DNA of 55,916 nucleotides from Planktothrix sp. FACHB-1365 (GTDB lineage: Bacteria; Cyanobacteriota; Cyanobacteriia; Cyanobacteriales; Microcoleaceae): the NCBI RefSeq assembly GCF_014697575.1, contig NZ_JACJSC010000036.1, positions 1-55,916 of the forward strand. The letters run 5' to 3'. The notes under the pieces are model-generated. The model had not been told where the DNA came from. It worked only from the letters and a program-made list of their open reading frames with translations, and searched no databases. The position numbers and the translations under genes are program-made. Shown piece by piece: positions 25,310-33,799 of this stretch. How positions within the stretch are numbered: position 1 is the stretch's first letter; every line of letters starts with the position of its first letter.

Positions 25310-25692
25310 TCATCCTAGACACTCATATCTGGATTTGGTGGGTTGATGATCATCCTAAACTCTCACCCCAAAACCGCGACATCATTCAAGCACATCAAAC
25401 AAGTGGTATAGGAATCAGTATCATTTCTTGCTGGGAAATTGCCAAATTAGTCGAAAAAAATAGACTAACTTTTGAGTGTTCTATAGAAGAATGGCTCGAA
25501 CTCGCCCTAAAATACCCCGGTATTCAATTGCTACCATTAAACCTGCCAATTATCTTAGAATCTACTCGACTTTCTGGATTTCATGCAGATCCCGCCGATC
25601 AAATTATCGTCGCAACGGCTAAGATTAACGGCTTATCATTAATTACTCAGGATGAAAAAATATTAATTTATTTTAAAAACAAAACACCATGA
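25306..25692 (+). CDS. VapC-like PIN-domain toxin
   Basis: A 128-residue PIN ribonuclease: MIILDTHIWIWWVDDHPKLS (first catalytic Asp D5), the SIISCWEIAKLVEK helix with the conserved Glu, and HADPADQIIVATAKINGLSL with the second Asp pair, then ITQDEKIL. These acidic residues coordinate Mg in VapC toxins, which cleave tRNA or rRNA. It is coupled to the upstream antitoxin by ATGA overlap. The gene ends 24 nt before the first unit of the 86-bp repeat array. Confidence 0.9.
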   Translation: MIILDTHIWIWWVDDHPKLSPQNRDIIQAHQTSGIGISIISCWEIAKLVEKNRLTFECSIEEWLELALKYPGIQLLPLNLPIILESTRLSGFHADPADQIIVATAKINGLSLITQDEKILIYFKNKTP

Positions 25693-25716
25693 TCAACGTC
25701 TCGGTTACACCTATCG

Positions 25717-26059
25717 GCGATCGCAAATACCCCAAGAAACCGGGTTTCTAATTAAAATTAATTGCAACCCATCAAGATATCTATAGAAACCCGGTTTCTG
25801 AAAGCGATCGCAAATACTCCAAGAAACCGGGTTTCTAATTAAGTTAATTGCAACCCATCAAGATATCTACAGAAACCCGGTTTCTGAATGCGATCGCAAA
25901 TACCCCTAGAAACCGGGTTTCTAATTAAGTTAATTGCAACTCATCAAGATATCTATAGAAACCCGGTTTCTGAAAGCGATCGCAAATATCCCTAGAAACC
26001 GGGTTTCTAATTGAGATTAATTGCAACCCATCAAGATATCTTGAGAAACCCGGTTTCTG
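25717..26059. repeat. Array of four 86-87-bp GAAACCGGGTTTC units
   Basis: Units begin with GCGATCGCAAATA (HIP1 octamer) at 25717, 25804, 25890 and 25976. Each then has AGAAACCGGGTTTCTAATTA, a spacer TTAATTGCAACCCATCAAGA, and a second palindrome AGAAACCCGGTTTCTG. The array fills the gap between the convergent vapC and kinase-WD40 genes. The two palindromes in each unit can pair with each other as well as alone, and the array may end transcription from both sides. It is not a CRISPR: whole units including spacers are repeated. Confidence 0.92.
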
Positions 26060-26075
26060 CTACTCCAACCTAACC

Positions 26076-28196
26076 CTATCGTGCCTCCCACAATTTAATC
26101 GTGTTGTCAGAACTTCCACTGGCTAACGTCCGACCATCGGGACTGAAGGCTACAGACCTGACATAATCTGAATGTCCGGCGAGAGTCGCAATTTCCCGTT
26201 GACTTGTCACATCCCACAATTTAATCGTCTTGTCATGACTCCCACTGGCTAACGTCCGACCATCAGGACTGAAGGCTACAGACCTGACATAATCTGAATG
26301 TCCGGTGAGAGTGGCAATTTGCCGTTGGCTCTGCACATCCCACAATTTAATTGTCTTGTCAGCACCCCCACTGGCTAACGTCCGACCATCGGCACTGAAC
26401 GCTACAGACCAGGCAGAATCTGAATGTCCGGTGAGAGTGGCAATTTCCCGTTGGCTCTGCACATCCCACAATTTAATTTTGTTGACCCAACTTGCACTGG
26501 CTAACGTCCGACCATCGGGACTGAAGGCTACAGACGAGACAAAATCTGAATCTCCGGTGAGAGTGGCAATTTCTCGTTGACTCGGCACATCCCACAATTT
26601 AATCCTGTTGTCACTGTCACTGTTTGGCGGGGAAGAATCACTCCCACTGGCTAATGTCCGACCATCGGCACTGAAAGCTACAGATGCGATTGATGAATCG
26701 TCACCAATAGTGAATTGACTAATACTTTCCATCTTAAGAGAATTGTCATCATCTAAATCTTTGGTGAGAGTGGCAATTTCCTGTTGACTTTGCACATCCC
26801 ACAATTTCATCGTCTTGTGACCACCCCCACTGGCTAACGTCCGACCATCAGGACTGAAGGCTACAGACTTGACATAACTTGAATGTCCGGTGAGAGTGGC
26901 AATTTGCCGTTGGCTCTGCACATCCCACAATTTTATCGTGGTGTCATTACTCCCACTGGCTAACGTTCGACCATCGGGACTGAAAGCTACAGAGTAGACA
27001 GTATCTGAATGTCCGGTGAGAGTGGCAACCAGGGTGGGGTTTTGCCAGGATACTTGGGGTGAGGGGGTGGGTGCGGCAACCCTTAACGGAGTTGGGGACG
27101 TTATAGAATTGCTAATGGAATTTTCTGTTGGTGTGGGAGTTAATGGGGCGATGGGTGAGGAATTTTGATTAGAAGTATTTTTATTAGTAAATATTCCATA
27201 TCCGACTAACAACAATATCCCAACCGATAAACCCACCCAGAAGTTATGATTATTTTGGGCTGGAGGGGGTGGTGTGGGGTTAGGTATAGCTCTTACCGTT
27301 GGGGTTGGTGTAGGTCGTAAATCTTGCAATACTTTATGAGCAGAAGAATAGCGGTATTGAATCTGCTCCTGCAATAATTTATTGAGAACTTTCTTTAATT
27401 CTGGACTCAAAGGTTGTGATACATATTGTTGCCAACGGGTTATCCAACTGTAACCATATTTTGTAAATAGCTGAAACGGCTCAACTTTTGATAATAAACA
27501 AAAACAAGTCGCCCCTAAACTATATAAATCACTGGCGGGGTATGCTTCTCCGTTTTGTAATTGTTCTGGTGCTGCATAACCAAACGTCCCAACACGGGTT
27601 CCCACTTGCGTATGTACCACCGTTGCAGCTAAATCTTTCGCTACGCCAAAATCAATTAACACATATTCCCCATTCCGACGACGCATAATATTATCCGGTT
27701 TGAGGTCACGGTGAATCACCTTGTTTTGATGAATAAACGTCAGCACAGGTAACAAACTTTCTAACAGTTGTTTGACTTGCGCTTCTGTCCAAACCCCTTG
27801 TTGAGCTAAGATAGTATTTAAGGTTTCTCCTTCAATATATTCTTGAGCTAAATACAGTTGATTATTTTCTGAGAAATAGGCTACTAACCTCGGAATTTGC
27901 TGATGATCTCCCAGTTGTTCCAGTTTTTCTGCTTCTCGTTCAAATAATTCTAAGACTTTTTGTAGTCCTGCTGTTCCTTGATTATTAACAACTAACTGTT
28001 TCACCACACATTTCTTATTCAGTTTTTTCGTATCTTCCGCTAAATAGGTGCGACCAAACCCCCCTTGACCCAAAAATTTGATCATGCGAAACCGTCTGTC
28101 CAGCAAGTCGGGGATATGGACACCGCAAGCTTTACAGTAAATTGTACCATCTGGGTTATCTGGGTTGGGACATTGGGGGTTAATGCAACATTTCAT
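26076..28196 (-). CDS. Ser/Thr protein kinase with C-terminal seven-repeat WD40 propeller
   Basis: A 706-aa protein. The ATG at 28196 gives the usual MKCCINPQCPNPDNPD start with a Cys4 zinc ribbon (C4, C9, C21, C24); the longer TTG reading adds an implausible leader. Kinase domain about 34-290: GQGGFGRTYLAED, VIHRDLKPDNIMRR, LIDFGVAKDL, GTFGYAAPEQ, all catalytic residues present. A Pro-rich linker and one membrane segment (FWVGLSVGILLLVGYGIF) come next, then seven WD40 repeats (about 415-706, SVAFSPDGRTLASGS then KLWD), enough to close one propeller. Repeat 3 carries about 27 extra acidic/Ser residues. It is probably membrane-anchored, with the propeller outside or in the periplasm as a ligand sensor or scaffold. 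Repeat units are nearly identical in DNA, a sign of recent duplication or gene conversion. Confidence 0.93.
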   Translation of the reverse strand: MKCCINPQCPNPDNPDGTIYCKACGVHIPDLLDRRFRMIKFLGQGGFGRTYLAEDTKKLNKKCVVKQLVVNNQGTAGLQKVLELFEREAEKLEQLGDHQQIPRLVAYFSENNQLYLAQEYIEGETLNTILAQQGVWTEAQVKQLLESLLPVLTFIHQNKVIHRDLKPDNIMRRRNGEYVLIDFGVAKDLAATVVHTQVGTRVGTFGYAAPEQLQNGEAYPASDLYSLGATCFCLLSKVEPFQLFTKYGYSWITRWQQYVSQPLSPELKKVLNKLLQEQIQYRYSSAHKVLQDLRPTPTPTVRAIPNPTPPPPAQNNHNFWVGLSVGILLLVGYGIFTNKNTSNQNSSPIAPLTPTPTENSISNSITSPTPLRVAAPTPSPQVSWQNPTLVATLTGHSDTVYSVAFSPDGRTLASGSNDTTIKLWDVQSQRQIATLTGHSSYVKSVAFSPDGRTLASGGGHKTMKLWDVQSQQEIATLTKDLDDDNSLKMESISQFTIGDDSSIASVAFSADGRTLASGSDSSPPNSDSDNRIKLWDVPSQREIATLTGDSDFVSSVAFSPDGRTLASASWVNKIKLWDVQSQREIATLTGHSDSAWSVAFSADGRTLASGGADKTIKLWDVQSQRQIATLTGHSDYVRSVAFSPDGRTLASGSHDKTIKLWDVTSQREIATLAGHSDYVRSVAFSPDGRTLASGSSDNTIKLWEAR

Positions 28197-28430
28197 TATC
28201 GTAGAGGGATAAAATTGTACTGGGATTTTCTTTAATTCTATACAAACCCTACAATTAATTTTAACGGATTTATATAATAATGACAAAAAAATTAGCCAAA
28301 AAATAGCTATTCCTGTCATTCTGAGCACAGCGAAGAATCTTTACTATCTCTCAAAACTCCACAGAGATACTTCGTTTCACTCAGTATGACATTAATTAAT
28401 TATTATTCCTGTTATTCTGAGCTACTGAGT
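28197..28430. repeat. Dispersed TGTCATTCTGAGC repeats upstream of the kinase gene
   Basis: TGTCATTCTGAGCACAGCGA (around 28313) is echoed by TGTTATTCTGAGC (around 28411) with ATACTTCG-TTTCACTCAGTATGAC between. This is a dispersed repeat. No gene is seen in these 234 nt; they should hold the kinase promoter. Confidence 0.45.
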
Positions 28431-28841
28431 TTAACCAGCAAAAAAAATAACTTTTATTTCTGTGACTCGATGTAAGGGTTTAGTTACCTTTTCTGTAGTA
28501 ATAAATTCATCAGCATTGACTGAAATAGCAGCAGCAATTTGTAAAGCATCCAAAGCATTTAATCCATATTTTGCTGCTAATTGTTCTGCTAAATTGACAA
28601 TGGTATCTAAATCATTAGCCAAAATAGTACAACTAGCAAAAAAAGTTTCATAGAAATTAACTTCATCTTGCTGTTGATGATATTTAGCTTTAGTTAAAAT
28701 TTCTAATCTGACAAAAAAGCTAGAACAAAATTGTCGATCTTTACTATCTAAAATTGAGGTAGCTTTTAAAGATACTATATCAGTCCCCCTAGCAGCAGCA
28801 ATTAAAACTCCAGAATCTAAATAAGTTAGAATAATTGTCAT
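28431..28841 (-). CDS. PIN-domain toxin (VapC-like)
   Basis: A 136-residue PIN protein: IILTYLDSGVLIAAARG (first Asp, about D9), a helix with FFVRLEILTKAKYHQ (conserved Glu), NALDALQIAAAISVNADEFI (Asp) and TTEKVTKPLH. The arrangement is that of VapC-type RNases, although the family differs from the 25306 toxin. It overlaps the upstream antitoxin by 4 nt. The closing VTEIKVIF strand is complete. The fold call is good; toxicity is inferred from the pairing. Confidence 0.85.
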   Translation of the reverse strand: MTIILTYLDSGVLIAAARGTDIVSLKATSILDSKDRQFCSSFFVRLEILTKAKYHQQQDEVNFYETFFASCTILANDLDTIVNLAEQLAAKYGLNALDALQIAAAISVNADEFITTEKVTKPLHRVTEIKVIFFAG

Positions 28842-29104
28842 TTATTTTTACTTCTAATCTCATCTAACTCAGCTTCTATATCATCCAAATCTAATAATTT
28901 AATATTTGGATCTTTAATTATTTTTTGTCTAATTTCCCAAAGCTTTTTACCTAATTCTGTCTGGGGTTGGTAAACAATTTCAGTCGTTTCAGATAATTTT
29001 TCTTCTGGCTTTTCTGGGTTAATAGCATCTATAAAAGCTAAAACTTTTTCTTGATCTTCTAATTTTAATTTGTGCCATTTATTGAGTAGTAATTGTTCAT
29101 TCAT
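28838..29104 (-). CDS. Antitoxin of the PIN toxin at 28431
   Basis: An 88-residue highly charged helical protein (MNEQLLLNKWHKLKLEDQEK, later ELGKKLWEIRQKIIKDPNIK and LDLDDIEAELDEIRSKNK), a type common upstream of PIN toxins in filamentous cyanobacteria. The N-terminal part probably binds DNA or dimerises, and the acidic C-terminus binds the toxin. It shares 4 nt with the toxin. Its first 24 codons and the bases before the ATG are repeated at the start of the DUF4238 gene (24361 downward). Confidence 0.82.
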   Translation of the reverse strand: MNEQLLLNKWHKLKLEDQEKVLAFIDAINPEKPEEKLSETTEIVYQPQTELGKKLWEIRQKIIKDPNIKLLDLDDIEAELDEIRSKNK

Positions 29105-29236
29105 TTTGTTTTATCCATATAGTAACGCTTTGTGTTTTTACAACTTCAAAGATTTCAGGATCTTCAGCATCGCTGAGTCTAAGATCACATTGCAGGAAAC
29201 AGGAGAAACAGGCAGGATGCCTGTTCCACTGTTGAA

Positions 29237-30187
29237 TTAATTTTCATTAGTTAAATTAGAGTTTATTAGCTGTTGAAATTCCTCCAATGAATTAACACTG
29301 ATTGTTTGTAGATGGAGTTGCTTTAATACGGTCATATCATCAATTTGCTTGAGGCTTTGAATTAAGCTTTCGGGTAAAGTTCCAAAGCGAATTTCGAGTA
29401 AATCAAAAATGTTTTGTTGAGAATTTTCTTTAGCTCCTCTTGCTAAAGCACGTCTTTCAATATTAGTTAATAAAGGCATTTTCCTCTCCTCCTGATATTG
29501 GGTTAATTTTTCCTCAAAACTGAATTGTAATGCTTGCGGTAAAGCCATCATTAAATCGATAACTTTATATAAATCAGCAATTTCTTGGCGATTATAACCT
29601 TTTTCGTAAAGTAATCGGGTTAAATTCCATTTCCATTGCTCCCTTTCGGTTAAATTGCTAGTGGTAGCTTTAGTTTTTAAGTGTGCCATTACTACTATAG
29701 CAAAAAGATTGTGGCTTTGGGCTAAGTCTTCCCATTGATAATCTAAGAGTTTGACAATGCTAAATTTAATTTTAACTTGACTATCCCCTAAACCATATTG
29801 ATAGGAATTCGGTCGCCAAGATTGACTTTCATCTCCCAGGATGGCTAAACTGATCACAGGTTTATGATACAGGTCAAACGCTCGATAGTTATAGATAAAC
29901 ATTCTTTGGGAAAATTCTTGATCATATTGACTTTGGACTTCAACATGAATCAAAATCCAAATTTCTTGCTCATCTAATAGCCAAACTTGAAATAATTTAT
30001 CAGCGTAACGTTTTTCGGTTTCCGCAGAGGCGGTAATTTGTTCTAGTTCTTTATCGAGAGAAATTGGAGGTTTATTCCAATCAATATGTTGATGAATTTC
30101 GGGATAAAAAAATGTAAGGAATGACTCGAAATAGTCTCCTATTACTTCTTTCCAGGTTTCATCATAATTAGCCGTGATTTCAGTCAT
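29237..30187 (-). CDS. Rpn/PD-(D/E)XK nuclease-like protein with DUF4351 C-terminus
   Basis: A 316-residue protein of the Rpn/transposase_31-like group frequent in cyanobacteria. The N-terminal nuclease-like part has YADKLFQVWL, then IWILIHVEVQSQYDQEFSQR with the E-x-Q active-site pattern of this family, and MFIYNYRAFDLYHKPVISLA. The C-terminal 60 residues (NIFDLLEIRFGTLPESLIQS) match DUF4351. Rpn proteins are linked to DNA cleavage, recombination and possibly phage defence. Here the role is unknown. ATG at 30187; complete length. It lies downstream of a broken gene with a MITE. Confidence 0.82.
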   Translation of the reverse strand: MTEITANYDETWKEVIGDYFESFLTFFYPEIHQHIDWNKPPISLDKELEQITASAETEKRYADKLFQVWLLDEQEIWILIHVEVQSQYDQEFSQRMFIYNYRAFDLYHKPVISLAILGDESQSWRPNSYQYGLGDSQVKIKFSIVKLLDYQWEDLAQSHNLFAIVVMAHLKTKATTSNLTEREQWKWNLTRLLYEKGYNRQEIADLYKVIDLMMALPQALQFSFEEKLTQYQEERKMPLLTNIERRALARGAKENSQQNIFDLLEIRFGTLPESLIQSLKQIDDMTVLKQLHLQTISVNSLEEFQQLINSNLTNEN

Positions 30188-30224
30188 AATTACTAATTCT
30201 ATTATTTAGATTTAAACCTTCCCT

Positions 30225-30513
30225 TTAGCCACTAGCATGAATTCCTCTTTCTTTTAACTTCTGCATGAAAAATTCTTCTAAGGTTAATCGAGATAAATTG
30301 AAACTCAATAGTTGAGCATTCATGTCTTTTAATACAACTAAAAACGCTTTTGGATCACCTTGTAACATTCCCTGAGAATATTCAGGACTTACGCAGCTAC
30401 TCCACATATAATGTATTAGTGCGTTAAACTGCCACTAACACACCCTACTGATAGAGGCATTGCGTAAGTCCTGATATTGACGTATTTGTTTTAGAAGTGG
30501 GTTTTGCTGCGGG
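30225..30513 (-). pseudogene. Gene remnant split by a MITE (possibly ABC transporter ATPase C-terminus)
   Basis: Removing the 91-bp MITE and one copy of its ATATT target duplication restores one open frame reading NPQQNPLLKQIRQY, then SQGMLQGDPKAFLVVLKDMN, then AQLLSFNLSRLTLEEFFMQK and a stop at 30225. There is no start codon and the 5' part is gone, cut off near 30513. The ending S/T-L-E-E-F-F resembles the last helix of ABC-2 type transporter ATPases, but the identification is weak. No intact ABC gene is nearby. Confidence 0.55.
30383..30473. mobile_element. 91-bp MITE with 13-bp terminal inverted repeats
   Basis: CAGGACTTACGCA (30383-30395) and TGCGTAAGTCCTG (30461-30473) are perfect inverted ends. 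The direct 5-bp repeat ATATT flanks both (30378-30382 and 30474-30478) as target duplication. The 65-bp interior has no reading frame, so it must be moved by a transposase elsewhere. It also contains GTGTTAGTGGCAG-like short repeats. Confidence 0.9.
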
Positions 30514-31656
30514 TTAAGGTGTAGGAGGTGTTTGAATAAATTCAGCCGTAGCAATTAACCCTTGTCCGTTACTATCATTAAAAACAATTTCATTTAAGGA
30601 CGAATCAGGTTGTAAATCAGTAATGGAGTTTCCATTATGCTGATAGAGGGTTGTGACTCCAGCAAACAAAGGATGATTGGGTTTACTCACAGGAATATTA
30701 CCACTAATTCCGTTGTAAGTTCCCTGATATTTGAGTCCAAAAGCAGCTAGGAACGTATTCCAATTGTTGGCTTCTGCTTGTGAACCGCCTTGACCTGTAC
30801 CTGCACAGAGGTAAACCTTTCCTCCATTCTGAACGTATTCAATTAAGACCTGGTTATCGATCAGATCACCGCCGATAAAAATCCCGTCATATTCTTGAAG
30901 AGTTGCTAAGTTAACACTAATATTCATTCCCTTAGTCCAAGTATGACCTGCATTGGTCATTACTGTTGCTAGAGAGGCTCCAGTTAACCCGAAATTGTTG
31001 GAAAGAACATGGAATTTCCCGTTCTGATTACCTACAAAGTAATTGGCAATATTGAGAGCAAATTGAGTTCCATCAGGAGCAACATTGAGTCCGTGATCAC
31101 TTAATGTCCATTCGTCTGCATTAATCACTATTTTACCGACAGTAGACAAAGCAGGTGTATAAGTTCCAGTGATGCTATGTATGCGAAGACCTGTAGGGCC
31201 ATTAGAGTTATTCACTTTAAATTCGATGGTATTTTCGCCAACGACAAATCCAGTCGAAATCGTGAATTGACTAACCGTTGTCCAAGACCCTAAAGGAGTA
31301 GGATTACCAGCAGAAACCCCATTGATGAGAATATCTGTAACGTTGTCGTCGGCTGAAAGTTCACCAACAATTAAAGCTTCAGAAAAAATGGGTAGAGTAA
31401 AGGTTGTTTTATAGATATATTCTCCAACTGGCCCCTGAGCAGAAGGACGATTGGGGCCAATCCATCGGGAAGTTGCGGTATTAGCAACCCAATTGTTTGC
31501 TAAAGAATTATCAGGACTGGTAACGGCGGGTGTTACTGTACCAACCGGAAAACTTTCTAGTTGATAGTGAGGGTCTGGAAGGCTATCACCCAACCGATTT
31601 CGATCCGGATCAATTCCTGTGTTATAAAGGTCTGTAATTTGTTGTTGATTGTTCAT
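30514..31656 (-). CDS. Hypothetical protein with galactose-binding-like and ThuA/glutamine-amidotransferase-like regions
   Basis: A 380-residue protein without a clear family name. Residues about 40-165 look like a beta-sandwich carbohydrate-binding or galactose-binding fold (WIGPNRPSAQGPVGEYIYKT, then FTLPIFSEALIVGELSADDN and GLRIHSITGTY). Residues about 175-370 have alternating strands and helices resembling class I glutamine amidotransferase-like or ThuA-like domains (GIFIGGDLIDNQVLIEYVQN, then GGKVYLCAGTGQG), and FLAAFGLKYQGTYNG. No signal peptide is seen although the content looks extracellular. GAGG lies about 8 nt before the ATG at 31656. Similar modules occur in cyanobacterial surface proteins with C-terminal calcium-binding repeats, which are absent here. 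Confidence 0.6.
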   Translation of the reverse strand: MNNQQQITDLYNTGIDPDRNRLGDSLPDPHYQLESFPVGTVTPAVTSPDNSLANNWVANTATSRWIGPNRPSAQGPVGEYIYKTTFTLPIFSEALIVGELSADDNVTDILINGVSAGNPTPLGSWTTVSQFTISTGFVVGENTIEFKVNNSNGPTGLRIHSITGTYTPALSTVGKIVINADEWTLSDHGLNVAPDGTQFALNIANYFVGNQNGKFHVLSNNFGLTGASLATVMTNAGHTWTKGMNISVNLATLQEYDGIFIGGDLIDNQVLIEYVQNGGKVYLCAGTGQGGSQAEANNWNTFLAAFGLKYQGTYNGISGNIPVSKPNHPLFAGVTTLYQHNGNSITDLQPDSSLNEIVFNDSNGQGLIATAEFIQTPPTP

Positions 31657-31909
31657 ACTGGGTTTCCTCGATTTGAAACGCTAAGTTTCTTCTTTTCGGT
31701 TTCTGATTTTACCACGAGAAACGATTTTTTAGTCCTTAATTACTAGCATTGATAGAAAAATGTAAAGAAAGTAAAACCTCACGGGATGGCAACGCCGTTA
31801 AAAGACAGATAAAATCAAGAACATAGTTTAAATATCGCTTCAATTCCACTTCGGCACTTGAAATTTATTTGTATTAAAAAATACTTCTTTCTCCTTCTAT
31901 CATTCACAA

Positions 31910-33247
31910 TTAAAGCCCCAACTCTTTACAAATAGGAATTTCGATAATAAACTCTGATCCTTCTCCTAACTGAGAATGACATAATAATCGCCCTTTATGA
32001 CTATCTTCAATAATCTTCCGACTAATAGATAATCCCAGCCCTGTTCCTTTTCCGACAGGCTTTGTTGTAAATAAATAATCAAAGGCAAATTTTCGAGTCT
32101 CCTCCGACATTCCGGTTCCATTATCCTTAATTGAAATTGCAACAGCACGACTATTAGAAACTAAATAAGTCGAAATTATAATTTGATTGGGACGTTGCAG
32201 TAACTCTTGATAGGATTTAGATTGACTCGATTCATTTAAAGCATCAATTGCATTATTAATTAAATTCATAAACACTTGATTTAATTGTCCTGGATAACAT
32301 TCAACCATCGGCATTTGTCCATATTTTTTAATAATTTTAATATCCGGGCGATAATCTGTGGCTTGTAATAAATGTTTCAAGATTAATAGGGTACTTTCTA
32401 AACCTTCATGAATATTAAAAGCAACTTGAACCTTGGTATCGCTACGCGAAAAAGTGCGTAAACTGGTACTAATATTAGAAATTCGATCTGTGCCTAATTT
32501 CATCGAAGAAATCAGTTTCGGAAGATCCTCAATTAAATAATCTAAATCAATAGAATCAGCATGATCAATTAAAGACTGATCCGGTTTAGGATAGTAGGTT
32601 TGATAGAGTCTTAAATGATTAATTAAATCATTAATATAAATACTCGCATGATTCAAATTTCCTGCAATAAAGTTAATCGGATTATTAATTTCATGAGCTA
32701 CACCTGCGATCAAATGTCCTAAAGTTGACATTTTTTCACTTTGTACCAGTTGCATCTGGGATTGTTTTAAATCTTCTAATGCTTGAGATAATTCAGCCGT
32801 TCGTTCTAAAACTCGTTGTTCTAATTCTTGATTTTTTTCTAATAATTGTTGCGTCAGAGAGCTAATTTTTAAATGAATTTTAATTCGAGCAATGACTTCT
32901 TCAGCTTGAAACGGTTTAGTAATATAATCTACAGCCCCAATGGATAAGCCATGAACTTTTTCCAACTTATCCGCTACGGCGGTCATAAAAATGATCGGAA
33001 TATCATAGGTTTGGGGATTATTTTTCAAGTGTTGACAGGTTTCAAAACCATCAACCCCCGGCATCATTACATCTAATAAAATTAAATCAGGCTGCTCAAT
33101 CTCTGCTATTTCAATCGCTTGATGACTATGGGTTGCAATTAAAATTTTCCAGCCACAATTATCGATAAAACCCGACAATAAATTAAGGTTTGTTGGGCTA
33201 TCATCAACAATTAATATAGTCGTTTCTCTAAATGAGTTGGAGTTCAT
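31910..33247 (-). CDS. Hybrid response regulator / histidine kinase
   Basis: A 445-aa REC-HisKA-HATPase protein. The receiver domain (about 10-125) has the acidic pair DD at 15-16, phosphoacceptor D59 in LILLDVMMPGVDG, T89 and K111. A coiled coil (130-170) leads to the H box AGVAHEINNP (H185). The ATPase part has NQVFMNLINNAIDAL (N box), DNGTGM (G1) and GKGTGLGLSI (G2). It lacks a membrane segment and sensor, so it is cytosolic and responds to an upstream kinase that phosphorylates D59. Its partner is not in this window. This REC-first layout is common in filamentous cyanobacteria. ATG at 33247; length normal. Confidence 0.93.
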   Translation of the reverse strand: MNSNSFRETTILIVDDSPTNLNLLSGFIDNCGWKILIATHSHQAIEIAEIEQPDLILLDVMMPGVDGFETCQHLKNNPQTYDIPIIFMTAVADKLEKVHGLSIGAVDYITKPFQAEEVIARIKIHLKISSLTQQLLEKNQELEQRVLERTAELSQALEDLKQSQMQLVQSEKMSTLGHLIAGVAHEINNPINFIAGNLNHASIYINDLINHLRLYQTYYPKPDQSLIDHADSIDLDYLIEDLPKLISSMKLGTDRISNISTSLRTFSRSDTKVQVAFNIHEGLESTLLILKHLLQATDYRPDIKIIKKYGQMPMVECYPGQLNQVFMNLINNAIDALNESSQSKSYQELLQRPNQIIISTYLVSNSRAVAISIKDNGTGMSEETRKFAFDYLFTTKPVGKGTGLGLSISRKIIEDSHKGRLLCHSQLGEGSEFIIEIPICKELGL

Positions 33248-33735
33248 ATCGAGTGGAATCTATGTTTTATGGATCAATCAGAATTGTTCCAACAGAAAGA
33301 TAATTTTTATCTCAACTCAACCCTAGTATCAATGTTAACGACCGTTGATTTACGGATAGATTTTGACGATTTCCCACAAGGAAGACAAAAGGCACAATAC
33401 TCCTCTATTAAAGATTTCCCTAGATTTTAGGGGGTTAAACTCATTTTATCAAAAAATGGGATCAGGAAGTGACCCTAGCCAAAAGTGAAAGTTTGGCAGT
33501 GGATGAATTGCAACCCTTAAAAATACATTTCACAAAATCTCTTTTAAGCTATCAGCACTTCTAAATTTGTTCTATCGGAAAAGAATCCGATATTCCGAAA
33601 CCTCTTCCATATTAACAAATTGCCAGAAATTATAGGAATTCTAGTTCCCAATAATATTTTAAAATATTGGGAGGATGTCAAGCGGAGCCGTCACTATTTG
33701 ACGTGATACTTATCACAAAAAATAGAAAATTAGCC
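33248..33735. other. Intergenic region between the histidine kinase and opcA terminator
   Basis: About 490 nt without a convincing gene or RNA. The only structure noted is an AT-rich imperfect palindrome at 33647-33671 (CCCAAT...ATTGGG). The promoter of the minus-strand histidine kinase should lie near its right-hand neighbour at 33250-33350. Confidence 0.5.
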
Positions 33736-33772
33736 GAAAAAAATACCCCATGATCAGCTGTTTGTCACGGGG
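33736..33772 (-). terminator. Rho-independent terminator of opcA
   Basis: On the minus strand, CCCCGTGA pairs with TCATGGGG (8 bp, one G-T pair) around an 11-nt loop, followed by TATTTTTTTC. It starts 28 nt after the opcA stop and marks the end of the zwf-opcA transcript. Confidence 0.85.
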
Positions 33773-33799
33773 GAATCACTAAAATCTACTTCAAAGGCA

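Noticed and set aside
25717-26059. CRISPR array
   Set aside because: Repeat units are 86-87 bp including the spacers, with internal palindromes and HIP1 sites. Spacers are not unique and no cas genes are near.
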